In this document: piece by piece, positions 21,428 to 33,377 of the stretch
How the letters are laid out: the number at the start of each line of letters is the position of its first letter
Position numbering within the stretch: the first letter of the stretch is position 1
Source: Corynebacterium lizhenjunii
Lineage (GTDB): Bacteria > Actinomycetota > Actinomycetes > Mycobacteriales > Mycobacteriaceae
Direction of reading: 5' to 3'
Assembly (NCBI RefSeq): GCF_011038655.2
Contig: NZ_CP064954.1
Location: 1,302,001 to 1,366,000 of the forward strand
Length of the DNA stretch: 64,000 bases
Notes under the pieces: model-generated
Seen by the model: only the letters and a program-made list of their open reading frames with translations
The model's database searches: none
Told to the model about the DNA's origin: nothing
Program-made: the position numbers and the translations under genes

Positions 21428-22384
21428 ATGATTATCCCTTTGCCTGCCACGAGCACGGGCACTATAGCCAAGAAGCTGGTTGAGGCCCAGGAGCACTACA
21501 CGCTGACCACGGGCCGGGTGCTCACGCTCATTGTCGTCGTGGAAGGACACCAGGACTCCGCTGCTGCGGGCACCATTGATCCGATTGTCGATGCCGTGCG
21601 CGACGCCTCCCATGAGCACCCCTCCCGCGTATTGGTGGTGGTCTCCGGGGACCGCACCGCCCCGACTGCCCTGGATGCTGAGCTGCGCGTGGGCGGAGAA
21701 GCCGGCGCCTCTGAGATTGTGATCATGCACCTCCATGGTGCACTGGCGGACCAAGCCAAGGCGGTAGTTACTCCGCTACTGCTTCCCGATACCCCAATTG
21801 TCGCGTGGTGGCCCACCCACTTCCCGGAGGCGCCATCCCGTCACCCGGTGGGCGCTTTGGCGCAGCGGAGAATTACCAACATCAGCGCCCTCGATGCGTC
21901 TGCAGAGACGTCCTACATGCGCCTGCAGCAACTCTCCCGCGGCTATGCCCCCGGTGACAGTGACATGACCTGGGCGTCGCTGACCTTGTGGCGCGGCATC
22001 GTGGCCTCAGCGCTAGACCGCGCACCCTATGAGCCAGTGGAGGCAGTAGAAATTACCGGACCAGCTGGGCACCCGGCAGTGGAAATGGCAGCAGCGTGGC
22101 TCACTGACAGGCTCGCAGTATCGGTGCGCCGCTGCCCCTCCGCTACCCAGGAGGGGACCTTCCCCATCCACAAGCTCACCTTCTTCCGAGCTACGTCCAA
22201 CATCACAGTGGAGGTCACGGAAGAGCACGCAGTGCGCATTAGCGTTCCCGGGACCCCGGATTCGCTAGTGGCTCTCAACATTCGGCCCACGGCCGAGGTC
22301 CTGTCTGAGGAACTGCGCTATCTGCACGCAGACAAGACCTACGCACAGGCCCTCCGTGCCCTTAACAGGGTCTCCTACGCTTAA
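21428..22384 (+). CDS. opcA: OpcA, glucose-6-phosphate dehydrogenase assembly/allosteric subunit
   Basis: In cyanobacteria and actinobacteria OpcA promotes oligomerisation or activity of Zwf. The family N-terminus (IIPLPATSTGTIAKKLVEAQ) and the PIVAWWPTHFPEAPS segment, also seen in other OpcA proteins, are present. 318 aa. It lies 30 bp after zwf and 16 bp before pgl, within one operon. Confidence 0.94.
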   Translation: MIIPLPATSTGTIAKKLVEAQEHYTLTTGRVLTLIVVVEGHQDSAAAGTIDPIVDAVRDASHEHPSRVLVVVSGDRTAPTALDAELRVGGEAGASEIVIMHLHGALADQAKAVVTPLLLPDTPIVAWWPTHFPEAPSRHPVGALAQRRITNISALDASAETSYMRLQQLSRGYAPGDSDMTWASLTLWRGIVASALDRAPYEPVEAVEITGPAGHPAVEMAAAWLTDRLAVSVRRCPSATQEGTFPIHKLTFFRATSNITVEVTEEHAVRISVPGTPDSLVALNIRPTAEVLSEELRYLHADKTYAQALRALNRVSYA

Positions 22385-22400
22385 GGCATAATAGGCAATC

Positions 22401-23162
22401 ATGGTACAGGTTCAGCGCGTTAGCGATATGGCAGAGCTCGTCACTCAGGCGGCCCTGAAGTTCATTGATACCGTAGCGGCTGCCCAAGCCCCTGGCGGCG
22501 GCGTTCACGGCGACGGCGTAGCCCGAGTGGTCCTAACGGGTGGCGGTGCAGGAATAGGCCTGTTGCGCCAGTTGGCGCAGTTCGATGCCGCAGCTCGCGC
22601 GCACAGCGAGGATTATCCCGTGCTGGCGGTGGACTGGTCCCGCGTTCACGTCTTCTTCGGCGACGAGCGCAATGTCCCCACCACTGATCCGGACTCCAAT
22701 GAGGGCCAAGCCCGCGCCGCGCTGCTAGACCACGTCGACATTCCGGAACAGCACATCCACGGCTTTGATCTGGGTGCTATCGCCATGGACGCGGCAGCCG
22801 ATGCCTACGCCGGCGAGCTGGAGGAGTTCGCGCCCCAAGGCTTCGACTTGCACTTGCTGGGCATGGGCGGTGAAGGTCACATTAACTCGCTCTTCCCGCA
22901 TACCGATGCCGTTCGCGAGACCACCCGCCTGGTGGTCCCCGTCCATGACTCCCCCAAGCCTCCCGCTGAGCGCGTCACGCTCACCCTACCGGCAGTAAAT
23001 TCGGCAGCCCAGGTCTGGCTTCTGGTCGCGGGTGCAGAAAAAGCTGCCGCAGCCGCCCAGGTTGTCGCCGGAGCCGATCCCGAGTTCTGGCCTGCCGCTG
23101 GCGTCCAAGGCACCGTGGGCACCGTGCTCTTCCTTGCCGACGATGCCGCCGCGGAACTCTAG
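22401..23162 (+). CDS. pgl: 6-phosphogluconolactonase
   Basis: Hydrolyses 6-phosphogluconolactone made by Zwf. The motif VLTGGGAGIGLLRQL near residue 50, the FFGDERNVPTTDPDSN segment (sugar phosphate binding) and LLGMGGEGHINSLFP with the catalytic His are typical of the DevB/NagB-like lactonase family. 253 aa, ATG start. It is the last gene of the pentose-phosphate operon and converges with secG; a hairpin at 23218-23241 separates them. Confidence 0.94.
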   Translation: MVQVQRVSDMAELVTQAALKFIDTVAAAQAPGGGVHGDGVARVVLTGGGAGIGLLRQLAQFDAAARAHSEDYPVLAVDWSRVHVFFGDERNVPTTDPDSNEGQARAALLDHVDIPEQHIHGFDLGAIAMDAAADAYAGELEEFAPQGFDLHLLGMGGEGHINSLFPHTDAVRETTRLVVPVHDSPKPPAERVTLTLPAVNSAAQVWLLVAGAEKAAAAAQVVAGADPEFWPAAGVQGTVGTVLFLADDAAAEL

Positions 23163-23217
23163 CACCCCCACCCCGCACCCCTGGTGCCAGTTTCCGCGCA
23201 AAAGTGCACAGAGCAAA

Positions 23218-23241
23218 GCCCCGGAGGATAGGCTCCGGGGC
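23218..23241. terminator. Hairpin between convergent pgl and secG
   Basis: GCCCCGGAG and CTCCGGGGC form a perfect 9-bp GC-rich stem with a 6-nt loop. On the minus strand it is followed by TTTGCTCT, so it best serves as the secG terminator; it could act in both directions. Confidence 0.7.
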
Positions 23242-23260
23242 AAGTGCGCGGCCGGGCGAG

Positions 23261-23497
23261 TTAAGCGCTGAAGGCCTGGATGAGGTTGAGGCCAACGATG
23301 CAGCCCAACCACACAATAACCATCACGATGGTCACGCGGTCCAGGTTCTTTTCCACGACGGTAGAACCCGACAGGTTAGACTGCACGCCGCCACCGAACA
23401 AGCTAGACAGGCCACCGCCCTTGCCCTTGTGCAGCAGAATGAACACGGTCATCAAAACCGCGGAAAGCACCAAAATAATCTGCAGTGCCAGAGTCAT
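23261..23497 (-). CDS. secG: SecG, protein translocase subunit
   Basis: Small membrane subunit of the SecYEG channel. Two hydrophobic helices (about residues 1-20 and 52-72) flank a Gly-rich cytoplasmic loop containing KGKGGGLSSLFGGG, the hallmark of SecG. 78 aa, normal. AAGGAT precedes the ATG by 6 nt. It is downstream of tpi on the same strand, separated by 86 bp with a strong hairpin. Confidence 0.94.
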   Translation of the reverse strand: MTLALQIILVLSAVLMTVFILLHKGKGGGLSSLFGGGVQSNLSGSTVVEKNLDRVTIVMVIVWLGCIVGLNLIQAFSA

Positions 23498-23550
23498 AAA
23501 TTAATCCTTAAAGGAACGAGGTTTATCTAAGCCAGCTTCCTACACTACAG

Positions 23551-23571
23551 CATGCCGGGTTTCCCGGCATG
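23551..23571. terminator. Perfect hairpin between tpi and secG
   Basis: CATGCCGGG, TTT, CCCGGCATG: a perfect 9-bp stem with a triloop, 13 bp after the tpi stop on the minus strand. There is no U-tract behind it, so it may be a weak terminator or an mRNA-stabilising element. Confidence 0.5.
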
Positions 23572-23583
23572 AAGGCAGCGCAG

Positions 23584-24357
23584 TTATTGAGCAGCTGCGG
23601 CCACCAGCTTGGCAAACTCTTCACCATTGAGCGAAGCTCCGCCCACCAGTCCGCCGTCCACGTCAGGCTTTTCCAGCAGCTCAGCGACAGAATCCGTCTT
23701 CACGGAACCCCCGTAGAGGATGCGGATGCTGTCAGCTACGGCAGCATCGGCAAGCTGTGCCACCAACTCCCGCACTGCGGCGCAGACTTCCTGGGCATCA
23801 TCAGCTGAAGCTACCTTGCCGGTGCCAATGGCCCACACCGGCTCATAGGCAATAACGGTACGCGCCAGATCAGCCGCACTAAGCCCAGCCAAGGAATTGC
23901 GGGTTTGATTGAGCACATAGTCGACGTGAGTCCCGGCCTCGCGAACATCCAGGGGCTCGCCCACACACACAATCGGGGTGATGTCATTCTTGAGGGCTGC
24001 CGCGGCCTTGCGGGCCACCAGCTCGTCAGTCTCCCCGTGATACTGGCGGCGCTCAGAATGGCCCACCACAGCCCAGCTGACCCCAAGTTTGGCCAGCATG
24101 GGGCCAGAAATCTCCCCGGTGTAGGCTCCGGACTCATACTGGGATATGTCCTGGGAGCCATAGGTGACCTGGAGCTTGTCACCGTCTACCAGCGTCTGCA
24201 CGGAACGCAGATCTGTAAAGGGCACCATGAAGGCCACATCAACCTTCTCGTAATAATCCTTGGGTAAGGCGAAGGTGAACTTCTGCACCTGGGAAATCGC
24301 CTGCAGATGGTCCAAGTTCATCTTCCAGTTCCCGGCAATGAGCGGGGTACGCGACAT
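23584..24357 (-). CDS. tpiA: Triosephosphate isomerase
   Basis: Interconverts dihydroxyacetone phosphate and glyceraldehyde-3-phosphate. N-terminal AGNWKMN carries the catalytic Lys; VVGHSERRQ the electrophilic His (about 100); [11 protein letters not shown] the catalytic Glu (about 170). 257 aa. GAGGAAA lies upstream of the ATG. It closes the gap-pgk-tpi glycolytic operon, 53 bp after pgk. Confidence 0.97.
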   Translation of the reverse strand: MSRTPLIAGNWKMNLDHLQAISQVQKFTFALPKDYYEKVDVAFMVPFTDLRSVQTLVDGDKLQVTYGSQDISQYESGAYTGEISGPMLAKLGVSWAVVGHSERRQYHGETDELVARKAAAALKNDITPIVCVGEPLDVREAGTHVDYVLNQTRNSLAGLSAADLARTVIAYEPVWAIGTGKVASADDAQEVCAAVRELVAQLADAAVADSIRILYGGSVKTDSVAELLEKPDVDGGLVGGASLNGEEFAKLVAAAAQ

Positions 24358-24410
24358 GAAAATTTCCTCTCGTCTGTGTTACGGGTGGGGTGATGGCAAA
24401 CGATACCGAC

Positions 24411-25628
24411 CTAGGCCTGCAGTACCTCTACGCCCGGCAAGGTCTTGCCTTCCAGGTACTCCAGGGAGGCGCCGCCGCCGGTGGAGATGTGGCTAAAGCC
24501 ATCCTCATCCAAGCCCAACACGCGCACGGATGCTGCGGAATCTCCGCCGCCGACCACGGTAAAGGAGCCGTTGTGCGCCGTGGCGTCGATGATCGCCTGG
24601 GCAACGCCAGCAGTACCCTGGGCGAAGGCCTCCATCTCAAACACACCCATGGGACCGTTCCAGAACACGGTCTTCGACTGCGCGATTACCTCAGCAAAGC
24701 GCTTAACGGACTCCGGTCCGATGTCGAGAGACATCCAACCCTCCGGAATGCCGTCGAGGGCAACTACTTTGTGCTCTGCGTCTGCGGCAAACTCCGTAGC
24801 AGCCACCAAGTCCACGGGCAGCTCGAGCTTGTCGCCGAAGCGCTCCAGCAGGCCCTTACAGGCCTCAATCTGGTCTTCTTGTAGCAGGGAGTTCTGCACA
24901 TTGTAGCCCTGGGCTGCCAGCAGCGTGTAGCACATGCCGCCGCCGATGATGACTTTGTCAGCCTTCTGCGCCAGGGCCTCGATCACGCCGAGCTTGTCGG
25001 AGACCTTAGCGCCGCCGAGGACCACCACGTAGGGGTGCTGCGGCTCCTGCGCGACCGTGGCGAGGGTTTCTACTTCCTTTTGGACCAGGGTGCCTGCGTA
25101 GGCGGGCAAGCGCTTAGCCACATCGTAGACGCTGGCTTGCGCGCGGTGGACCACGCCGAAGCCATCGGAGACGAAGGCGCCATCATCGGCTGCCAGCGCT
25201 GCCAGTTCATCGGCAAAAGCTCCCCGCTCGGCCTCGTCCTTGGAGGTCTCACGGGCATCGAAACGGACGTTTTCCAACAGGAGCACATCGCCGTCGTTGA
25301 GGCCATTGGCGCGCTCATGAGCGTCCTCCCCGCTAACATCACCAGCCAAGGCAACATATTGTCCCAGCGCCTCCGATAGAGCCTCCGCCACCGGCGCCAA
25401 GGAGTACTTCGGATTCACCTCGCCCTTTGGGCGTCCCAGGTGGGCCGCCAGGATCACCTTGGCTCCACCATCGACCAAAGCCCGAATGGTAGGCAAGGAC
25501 GCCGTAATGCGGCCGGGGTCAGTGATATTACCCTCATCATCTAGCGGAACGTTGAAATCCGAGCGCACCAGAATGTGGCGGGACTCTACGCCCTGCGCGA
25601 GCAAATCATCAAGAGTCTTAAAGGACAT
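24411..25628 (-). CDS. pgk: Phosphoglycerate kinase
   Basis: Makes ATP and 3-phosphoglycerate from 1,3-bisphosphoglycerate. [12 protein letters not shown] (about 20-31), the hinge segment [15 protein letters not shown] (about 210), and the nucleotide-binding GGGDSAASV (about 375) are present. The ATG at 25628 has AAAGGAG 8 nt upstream and matches the family; the 27 extra codons of the open frame are discarded. 405 aa. A short inverted repeat (GCCCAC...GTGGGC, 25704-25726) lies in the 140-bp spacer after gap. Confidence 0.97.
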   Translation of the reverse strand: MSFKTLDDLLAQGVESRHILVRSDFNVPLDDEGNITDPGRITASLPTIRALVDGGAKVILAAHLGRPKGEVNPKYSLAPVAEALSEALGQYVALAGDVSGEDAHERANGLNDGDVLLLENVRFDARETSKDEAERGAFADELAALAADDGAFVSDGFGVVHRAQASVYDVAKRLPAYAGTLVQKEVETLATVAQEPQHPYVVVLGGAKVSDKLGVIEALAQKADKVIIGGGMCYTLLAAQGYNVQNSLLQEDQIEACKGLLERFGDKLELPVDLVAATEFAADAEHKVVALDGIPEGWMSLDIGPESVKRFAEVIAQSKTVFWNGPMGVFEMEAFAQGTAGVAQAIIDATAHNGSFTVVGGGDSAASVRVLGLDEDGFSHISTGGGASLEYLEGKTLPGVEVLQA

Positions 25629-25703
25629 GTGGAAGTTCTCCTTTGGGTAGTGGCGAGTGTTGTTGTGAACGCGAGCTAACATACAACCCCTATAAGAATA
25701 CCG

Positions 25704-25726
25704 GCCCACGCCAGCCCGGGGTGGGC
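25704..25726 (-). terminator. Inverted repeat between gap and pgk
   Basis: GCCCAC and GTGGGC form a 6-bp stem with an 11-nt loop, 43 nt after the gap stop. No U-tract follows. It may be a partial terminator or processing site tuning gap relative to pgk; assignment is weak. Confidence 0.3.
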
Positions 25727-25768
25727 TTAAGAGGCGAGAGGCCGGTAGGTGTTCATCACGCAGGGCGC

Positions 25769-26788
<1,020 letters not shown>

Positions 26789-26849
26789 TCACAATGTAGA
26801 CGAACGTTGTTAGACGGAAGATGTCTGGTTTGACGTCTCAACATCCTTG

Positions 26850-26855
26850 ATTCTA
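26850..26855 (-). promoter_or_regulatory. Candidate -10 box of gap
   Basis: TAGAAT on the minus strand, with CTGCGA exactly 17 bp upstream (26873-26878). The pyrR promoter candidate in this window shows the same CTGCGA-N17-TAGNAT layout. Confidence 0.45.
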
Positions 26856-26958
26856 CCGCCCGATCGGAACCCTCGCAGGGAAAAATGCCCGTTCCCAACC
26901 TTAATCCGGTAAGAGTCGGGAATTTCCTATGCAATTCACCACAGAACTTGCCGTAAAA

Positions 26959-26975
26959 CCTGCAATATCTGCAGG
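26959..26975 (-). terminator. Candidate terminator of whiA
   Basis: On the minus strand CCTGCA, loop GATAT, TGCAGG, then TTTTA: a 6-bp stem with a short U-tract, about 150 nt after the whiA stop. Confidence 0.4.
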
Positions 26976-27122
26976 CCACAGCCCTTTAGCCGGATATGCC
27001 CGATTATGCCCGGATGCGATGCGACAATTATCACTGCCCCGTCATGCCCCACACGGGGTATCAGGGAGTATAACTGCACGGCGATGCGAACCGGTGGTCA
27101 CCGATGAGAACACCGGCGAATG

Positions 27123-28112
27123 TTACTGCGCATCCTCCGGGTTGGTCGTAGCGTATTCCAAGGTATTAGGAATCTTGAGCTCTTCTGCCCGCTTATCCGC
27201 CATGGACAAAAGACGGCGGATACGGCCTGCCACCGCATCCTTAGTCATGGGCGGATCCGCGTGACGGCCCAACTCCTCTAGCGAAGCCTCCCGGTACTTC
27301 ACCCGCAAAAAGCCAGCGTCTGCCAAGTGTTCTGGGACGTCGTCACCCAAAATCTCCATGGCCCGCGCAACGCGGTTAGCGGCTTGCTCTGCTGCCCGTG
27401 CAGAGCGCCGCTGGTTGGCATCATCAAAATTCTCCAGCCGCGACTGGGAGGAATCATGCGCCTCACTACGCAAACGCTTCTTCTCCCACTCCAGCCGGGT
27501 CCGGTGCGCGCCCATGCGGGTCAGCAGCGCGCCGATGGCGTCCCCATCGCGAATAACCACCCGGTCAGCACCGCGAGTCTCTTTGGTCTTAGCCACCACG
27601 CCAAGGCGCCGCGCGCAGCCCACCAAAGCTAAAGCAGCCTCCTGGCACGGGCACAGGATTTCCAGAGAAGAAGAGCGTCCCGGCTCCGTCAGGATGCCTT
27701 GGGCCAGAAAAGCTCCTCGCCACGCGGCTTCGGCGTCAGCAACCGAACCAGAAACCACCTGTGGGGGCAGCCCGATAACCGCGTGCCCCGAGCGGGTAAT
27801 AAGCCCCAGCCGCCGCGCCACATCGCGCGCCTGCGGCACCTGCAAGAGAACCCGCGGCTTTTTCGCCGCCGAACCCGGGCCCGCAACGTGGCCATTAATA
27901 CGTACCCCATAGAGTTCATCAAGGTGATCTGACAGACGCTTAGCCACCGCCGGGGTGTCCACCTCCGCCTCCAAAGCTGGTTCTTCGCCATCAAGGCGCA
28001 GCTCCCCTGCAAAGCGCAAAATGGCTGCGGCCTCAGCCGCGCGGGCACTTTGGCGCGTCACGGTCACCGCAGTCAGCTCTTGTTTGACTTTATCGGTCAG
28101 GGATACTGTCAC
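27123..28112 (-). CDS. whiA: WhiA, DNA-binding regulator of division/sporulation-type genes
   Basis: Conserved in Gram-positives; combines a degenerate LAGLIDADG homing-endonuclease-like N-terminal domain with a C-terminal helix-turn-helix. The C-terminal part ([24 protein letters not shown]) is the WhiA HTH. 329 aa with the family start [13 protein letters not shown]. It follows yvcK and rapZ on the same strand, the standard actinobacterial rapZ-yvcK-whiA order. In streptomycetes and corynebacteria the WhiA regulon includes division genes; the regulon here is not visible. Confidence 0.95.
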   Translation of the reverse strand: MTVSLTDKVKQELTAVTVTRQSARAAEAAAILRFAGELRLDGEEPALEAEVDTPAVAKRLSDHLDELYGVRINGHVAGPGSAAKKPRVLLQVPQARDVARRLGLITRSGHAVIGLPPQVVSGSVADAEAAWRGAFLAQGILTEPGRSSSLEILCPCQEAALALVGCARRLGVVAKTKETRGADRVVIRDGDAIGALLTRMGAHRTRLEWEKKRLRSEAHDSSQSRLENFDDANQRRSARAAEQAANRVARAMEILGDDVPEHLADAGFLRVKYREASLEELGRHADPPMTKDAVAGRIRRLLSMADKRAEELKIPNTLEYATTNPEDAQ

Positions 28113-28209
28113 TGACTGGGACCTTTCTCTTCGGGGACGCTCAAGAATAAAGTACGTTCGCCTAGTCTAGCGTGCCGGAGCCAGGACTCCGACAACTTTG
28201 CTTCCAGGA

Positions 28210-29271
28210 CTACGCCGGGCCCGCATAGAGCTGCGCAAACGCTGCGGCCAGCTTATGCGGATCATGCACGCTGGCCCCCAGCTGTCCAGAGCTGCTTTCA
28301 GCGACATCCATAAAGACGGCCTGAGCACCTAGACTGCTGGAAGCACGCTGAATAACCTCGCGCTCGCGGGGAGAAAAATTAGAGCCAGTATCGACAACAA
28401 TGTAGTCCACACGCAGCTGCGGGGCGTGCTGGACTAGCACCTGAATGTGCCGCTCCGCGGAAAACCCCCGGGTCTCCCCCAACTCTGGCGTCAGGTTGAG
28501 AACCACCACGCGCAGTGCCTGCGAGGCATTAATAGCCTGCACAATATCCGGTACCAGCACGTGCGGAATTACCGAAGTAAACCAGGAACCTGGGCCAAGC
28601 GTAATCAGCTCAGCCCCCAGTAGCGCCTCTACCGCAGCACGGTGGGCCGGTGGTTCAGGCTCTGCAGTATTACCGGTGAAGATCCGCACGCTTTCCACCT
28701 GGCCCGGCGTCGTAGCCACTGCGACCTGCCCCCGCACCGACCGCAGTGCCGCCGGATCCTCATCCAGGCCACGCACCTGGGCCTCAATGTCCAAAGGCTG
28801 ATTAACCACCGGAACCACCCGGCCAGCAGACGAAGTCAAGCGTGCCACCGCATCCAGTGCAGACTGCATATCGCCCAGTACTTCTGTCAGCCCCGCAATC
28901 AGTAGATTTCCTACCGCATGCCCGGCCAAGGCGCCACTTCCCCCGAAGCGATGCTGCAGCGTATGGGCCCACTGGGCGCACTCACCGTCACGCCCCGCCA
29001 AAGCTGCCAGTGCCATCCGTAAATCCCCCGGAGGAATGATGTCGAGTTCTTTGCGTAGCCGGCCTGAAGATCCGCCATCATCAGCCACGGTCACAATGGC
29101 ACAGATGTCCTCCACTTCGAGCTCCCGGGCAGCCAAAAGAGTCTGGTACAGTCCATGCCCACCGCCCAAGCAGGCCATGCGACCCACACGGGCCGCGCCA
29201 CCGCCAGGCGAGGGTGAGGTGGCGGGGGTATCGGCAAGCTGCGGAAAAAAGTCAGTCACGGTGTCACACAC
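28210..29271 (-). CDS. yvcK: YvcK/CofD-like gluconeogenesis factor
   Basis: UDP-sugar-binding protein needed for growth on gluconeogenic carbon and for cell shape in Bacillus and mycobacteria (CuvA). The nucleotide-binding start CLGGGHGLYQTL (about 34-45), VTVADDGGSSGRLR and PPGDLRMAL are diagnostic. The GTG at 29271 directly abuts the AAGGAGT; a GTG four codons on (29259) has better spacing, so the first few residues are uncertain. About 350 aa. It sits 27 bp after rapZ and upstream of whiA. Confidence 0.93.
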   Translation of the reverse strand: MCDTVTDFFPQLADTPATSPSPGGGAARVGRMACLGGGHGLYQTLLAARELEVEDICAIVTVADDGGSSGRLRKELDIIPPGDLRMALAALAGRDGECAQWAHTLQHRFGGSGALAGHAVGNLLIAGLTEVLGDMQSALDAVARLTSSAGRVVPVVNQPLDIEAQVRGLDEDPAALRSVRGQVAVATTPGQVESVRIFTGNTAEPEPPAHRAAVEALLGAELITLGPGSWFTSVIPHVLVPDIVQAINASQALRVVVLNLTPELGETRGFSAERHIQVLVQHAPQLRVDYIVVDTGSNFSPREREVIQRASSSLGAQAVFMDVAESSSGQLGASVHDPHKLAAAFAQLYAGPA

Positions 29272-29298
29272 TCCTTAGGCTAGGCACTTAGCGGGGAG

Positions 29299-30171
29299 CT
29301 AGCCACGCTCGATATCGCGGTGAAGAACATTGACGTCGACCCTATTGCGCTCCCGCAACCGGCGCGCAATCTCCTCCGTAATTGCCACCGAACGGTGGTG
29401 CCCGCCCGTGCAGCCAATAGCAATGGTGATGAAGTTCTTGCCCTCATGCCGGTAGCCGTCCAACATGGAATCCAACAAGCCCTCGAAGCGAGAGACAAAC
29501 TGCTGGGCGGCAGGTTGGCGCAGCACAAAGTCACTCACAGGCTCATCTGTACCTCGCAAGCCACTAAGTTCCGGCTCCCAATAGGGATTAGGCAAAAAGC
29601 GCACATCCATAACCAAGTCAGCATCCCGCGGCGAACCATGCTTAAAACCGAACGACTCCAGCGTCACGTGCTGGCGCTCAGAACCCATATGCCCGAACGC
29701 AGCCTCCACCGCGCGTCGCAGATCATGCACAGACAAATTAGTGGTGTCAATGATGATGTCCGCGCGAGAGCGCATAGCCGCTAAGGTCTCGCGCTCCCGG
29801 CCAATACCATGCTTGAGGCTATCGGCCTCTTGCAGCGGATGGGTGCGGCGCACAGAGTCGAAGCGGCGAATAAGGACTTCATCCCTGGCATCCATGAACA
29901 GCACCGTGGGGCGCATGTCCCTCTCATCAAGGGCGGCCACGGTCTCGCGTAGCGAACCCGGAAAAACGCGGCTGCGCACGTCCACCACCACCGCTACCTT
30001 GGTCACCGGGGAGTCCTCCCTCGCGCACAGCTCCAACAGTTCTAGCACCAAGACCGAGGGAATGTTGTGGGCCACATAATAGCCTTTATCCTCTAAAATC
30101 TTCGCCGCGGTGCTCAGACCACTGCCAGACATGCCAGTGATCAACACCGGCGGGGTATCAAACTGCGTCAT
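29299..30171 (-). CDS. rapZ: RapZ (YvcJ) nucleotide-binding RNase adapter family protein
   Basis: P-loop protein; in E. coli RapZ guides RNase E to the GlmZ small RNA, but in Gram-positives the target is undefined. Walker [10 protein letters not shown] at about 13-21, and the C-terminal [17 protein letters not shown] motif is intact. 290 aa, normal. First gene of the rapZ-yvcK-whiA group, 63 bp after uvrC on the same strand. Confidence 0.94.
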   Translation of the reverse strand: MTQFDTPPVLITGMSGSGLSTAAKILEDKGYYVAHNIPSVLVLELLELCAREDSPVTKVAVVVDVRSRVFPGSLRETVAALDERDMRPTVLFMDARDEVLIRRFDSVRRTHPLQEADSLKHGIGRERETLAAMRSRADIIIDTTNLSVHDLRRAVEAAFGHMGSERQHVTLESFGFKHGSPRDADLVMDVRFLPNPYWEPELSGLRGTDEPVSDFVLRQPAAQQFVSRFEGLLDSMLDGYRHEGKNFITIAIGCTGGHHRSVAITEEIARRLRERNRVDVNVLHRDIERG

Positions 30172-30234
30172 AGGCTTCCATGATACCGGAGAAGCTACCC
30201 AAAGCCCCTAGATGTCACACACGCCTCAACGCCC

Positions 30235-32298
30235 CTAGCTGCCAGATTTCTGCAGGTGGTCCACCACTGCCTGGGCCAGCTTGGGGCCAAAGCCATCCAC
30301 CTGCGCGATATCTTCCACCGTGGCCTGCTTGAGCTTTTTCAAGGAGCCAAAATGCTTCACCAACTCCGTGCGGCGCTTGTCCCCCAAGCCCGGGACAGCG
30401 TCCAAAGCCGAAGCCCGCATGCGCTTAGACCGCTGCGAACGGTGATAACTAATAGCAAAGCGGTGGGCCTCATCACGGATCTGCTGCAACAAGAACAGCG
30501 CCTGAGAATTACGCGGCAAAATCACCGGCTCATCATCGCCCGGGACCCAAATTTCTTCCAAGCGCTTGGCCAAACCTACGAGCGTGACATCCACAATTCC
30601 TAACTCATCAAAGACCGCCTGCGCCGCCGCCACCTGTGGGGCACCGCCATCCACAATGAACAGCTGCGGCGGGTAGGCAAAGCGCCGGGCGGCCTGCGCA
30701 GACTCTTCCACCACCCGCTCCTCTACGAAAGAGGCTTCCTCTACCGACTCATCAGGATTCGCGAGCTTGTCCTCCACATGCCGCTTGAAGCGCCGCCGCG
30801 TGACCTCTGCAATCGAGCCCACGTCATCCGAGTGCCCATCGCCCGCAGCTTCCTTGATCCGATAACGCCGGTAATCTGCCTTACGCGGCAGACCGTCTTC
30901 AAAGACCACCAAGGAGGCCACCACGTCCGTGCCCTGGATGTGGGAGATGTCCGTACACTCAATGCGCAACGGAGCGGTTTCCATGCCGAGTGCGTCCTGA
31001 ATATCCTGCAAAGCCGCCGAACGCGCAGTCAGGTCCCCTACTCTCTTGAGCTTGTGTTGACGCAACTGGTCCTTAGCGTTGCGGTACACCGTATCCATCA
31101 ACGCCCGCTTATCGCCGCGCTGCGGCACCCGCAGCTCCACCTGGCTGCCCCGCAAAGAGCCCAGAAGTTCCGCCACCACTGCAGACTCCGTGGGCAGCAC
31201 CGGCACCAAAATCTCCCGCGGGATCACCCGCTCCTGGCGTGCCGGGGCGAAGGACTCCTGGTCCACCCCACGGCGCTGGGCCAGGGAAACATCCTCCGCA
31301 TCTTCCTGGCTCTGGCGCTGGGCCGCATCCGCATAGAACTGCACCAGGAAATTCTCCAGCAGTCCTGCCAAGGCCGGGTCATCCGGGGAGGGTTCGGTAG
31401 AGGGGGCATCAGCAAACTCGCCCACACGCTCCACCACCCAGCCACGCTGGCCCCGAATGCGGCCGTCGCGAACATGGAAGACCTGCACCGCAGCCTCCAA
31501 CTCATCGGCCGCGACGGCAATCAAGTCGGCATCAGTACCCGCTGGCAGCACCACTGACTGCTGCTCCATAATTTTGTCAATCGCACCCAAGTCATCGCGC
31601 AGGCGGGCAGCGCGCTCAAACTCCAAATTCTCTGCTGCCTGGGCCATCTGGGCTTTAAGCTGCGAGACAACCGGCGCAGTGTTTCCGTTCATGAAGGAAA
31701 CCAGACTGTCCACAGTCTCGCGGTGCTGCTGCGGACTCACCCGGCCAACGCAGGGCGCATCACACTTGCCTATGTAGCCCAACAGGCACGGTCTGCCTAG
31801 CGTCTGGTGCCGGTTATAGACCCCCTTTGCACAGGTGCGCATGGGAAAGACCCTGGTCAACAAGTCAAGAGTCTCCCGCACTGCCCACGCATGCGCGAAG
31901 GGGCCAAAATAGCGCACACCCTTACGGCGCGGGCCCCGGTAGAAGAACGCCCGCGGCACCTGCTCGCCCACCGAAACCGCCAGCATGGGATAGGTCTTAT
32001 CATCCCGGTACATGACGTTGAAACGCGGATCAAAGCGCTTAATCCACGTGTATTCCAGCTGCAGGGCCTCCACCTCGCTAGCCACCACGGTCCACTCCAC
32101 GCTGGCTGCGGTAAAGACCATGCGCCGGGTGCGCGGGTGCAATTGGGAGACATCCTGGAAATAATTGGACAGCCGGGCGCGCAAGTTCTTGGCCTTACCC
32201 ACATAAATAACCCGGCCACTGTCATCCCGGAACTTATACACACCCGGGTCAGTAGGAATGGTGCCGGGTGCCGGGCGATATGTCGATGGATCAGCCAT
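30235..32298 (-). CDS. uvrC: UvrABC excinuclease subunit C
   Basis: Makes both incisions in nucleotide excision repair. The N-terminal GIY-YIG nuclease domain shows PGVYKFRD...[15 protein letters not shown] (about 18-48), followed by a UvrB-interaction UVR motif (about 210-240), the RNase H-like C-terminal nuclease ([21 protein letters not shown]) and tandem helix-hairpin-helix motifs at the end ([20 protein letters not shown]). 687 aa. A charged insertion near 520-545 ([17 protein letters not shown]) is low complexity. Ribosome binding site weak; start 9 bp after the preceding gene. Confidence 0.95.
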   Translation of the reverse strand: MADPSTYRPAPGTIPTDPGVYKFRDDSGRVIYVGKAKNLRARLSNYFQDVSQLHPRTRRMVFTAASVEWTVVASEVEALQLEYTWIKRFDPRFNVMYRDDKTYPMLAVSVGEQVPRAFFYRGPRRKGVRYFGPFAHAWAVRETLDLLTRVFPMRTCAKGVYNRHQTLGRPCLLGYIGKCDAPCVGRVSPQQHRETVDSLVSFMNGNTAPVVSQLKAQMAQAAENLEFERAARLRDDLGAIDKIMEQQSVVLPAGTDADLIAVAADELEAAVQVFHVRDGRIRGQRGWVVERVGEFADAPSTEPSPDDPALAGLLENFLVQFYADAAQRQSQEDAEDVSLAQRRGVDQESFAPARQERVIPREILVPVLPTESAVVAELLGSLRGSQVELRVPQRGDKRALMDTVYRNAKDQLRQHKLKRVGDLTARSAALQDIQDALGMETAPLRIECTDISHIQGTDVVASLVVFEDGLPRKADYRRYRIKEAAGDGHSDDVGSIAEVTRRRFKRHVEDKLANPDESVEEASFVEERVVEESAQAARRFAYPPQLFIVDGGAPQVAAAQAVFDELGIVDVTLVGLAKRLEEIWVPGDDEPVILPRNSQALFLLQQIRDEAHRFAISYHRSQRSKRMRASALDAVPGLGDKRRTELVKHFGSLKKLKQATVEDIAQVDGFGPKLAQAVVDHLQKSGS

Positions 32299-32307
32299 AA
32301 ACGCGTG

Positions 32308-32841
32308 TTAATCCTGCGGCATATACCGCGCCTCTAGCGCGCGGAAAGCTCGCACATCCTCAATAACCGTAGCCTTATCCCCTGCCTGCAGTGCCCACAC
32401 CGGCACATATTCAAAATCTGGTAGCTCAATGCGCGCCATGCGGGAGCCCTCCGGGAAGGACAAGCCGTAAATCACAGTCCACGGGTAGAAGCGGGTGCCA
32501 ATGATATTGCGCACCTCCACGCCGTCGGCATTAGCCCGCAAGCGCGGGCGATTAAACGCAATCCACGCCAAAATGGAAATCAGCACCCCCACGCCGGGGA
32601 AGGCCCACTTATCAATCGCGGTAACCGTCGCCCCCGTAAACTCAATGTCAAGCGTGACACCCATAAAGATGTGGATGGGCATAACAATGGCCACGCACAC
32701 CAACGCGACCTTGCGCAGGTACTTCGACGTCACCTCCAGCTCCCAGGGAAGCGTGGACGTCATTGCGAAGGGGTCTGCACTGGTGTAAGCCAGCACCTCG
32801 GCATCACTTAATTGGCGGCCTACTGGGCTTTTCTCAGACAT
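32308..32841 (-). CDS. Membrane protein with PH-like domain, function unknown
   Basis: 177 aa. Two hydrophobic helices (about residues 43-62 and 80-97) are followed by a cytosolic beta-rich segment (RLRANADGVEVRNIIG...YPWTVIYGLSFPEGS) characteristic of bacterial PH domains of the actinobacterial DUF2581/bPH6 type. GAGGAAA is 9 nt before the ATG. Found between ribH and uvrC, a position conserved in Corynebacterium as I recall. No enzymatic motif; role not known. Confidence 0.8.
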   Translation of the reverse strand: MSEKSPVGRQLSDAEVLAYTSADPFAMTSTLPWELEVTSKYLRKVALVCVAIVMPIHIFMGVTLDIEFTGATVTAIDKWAFPGVGVLISILAWIAFNRPRLRANADGVEVRNIIGTRFYPWTVIYGLSFPEGSRMARIELPDFEYVPVWALQAGDKATVIEDVRAFRALEARYMPQD

Positions 32842-32876
32842 GCGCTAACTTTCCTCTAGCCTCTATTTAGCCTCTT

Positions 32877-33377
<501 letters not shown>

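Noticed and set aside
26920..26945. Possible GlxR (CRP-like) site in the gap upstream region
   Set aside because: On the minus strand TGTGGTGAATTGCATA matches only one half of TGTGA-N6-TCACA; the other half does not fit.
26929..27264. 111-codon plus-strand frame spanning the whiA end and the gap spacer
   Set aside because: Overlaps whiA's conserved C-terminus, lacks a ribosome binding site and a recognisable domain.
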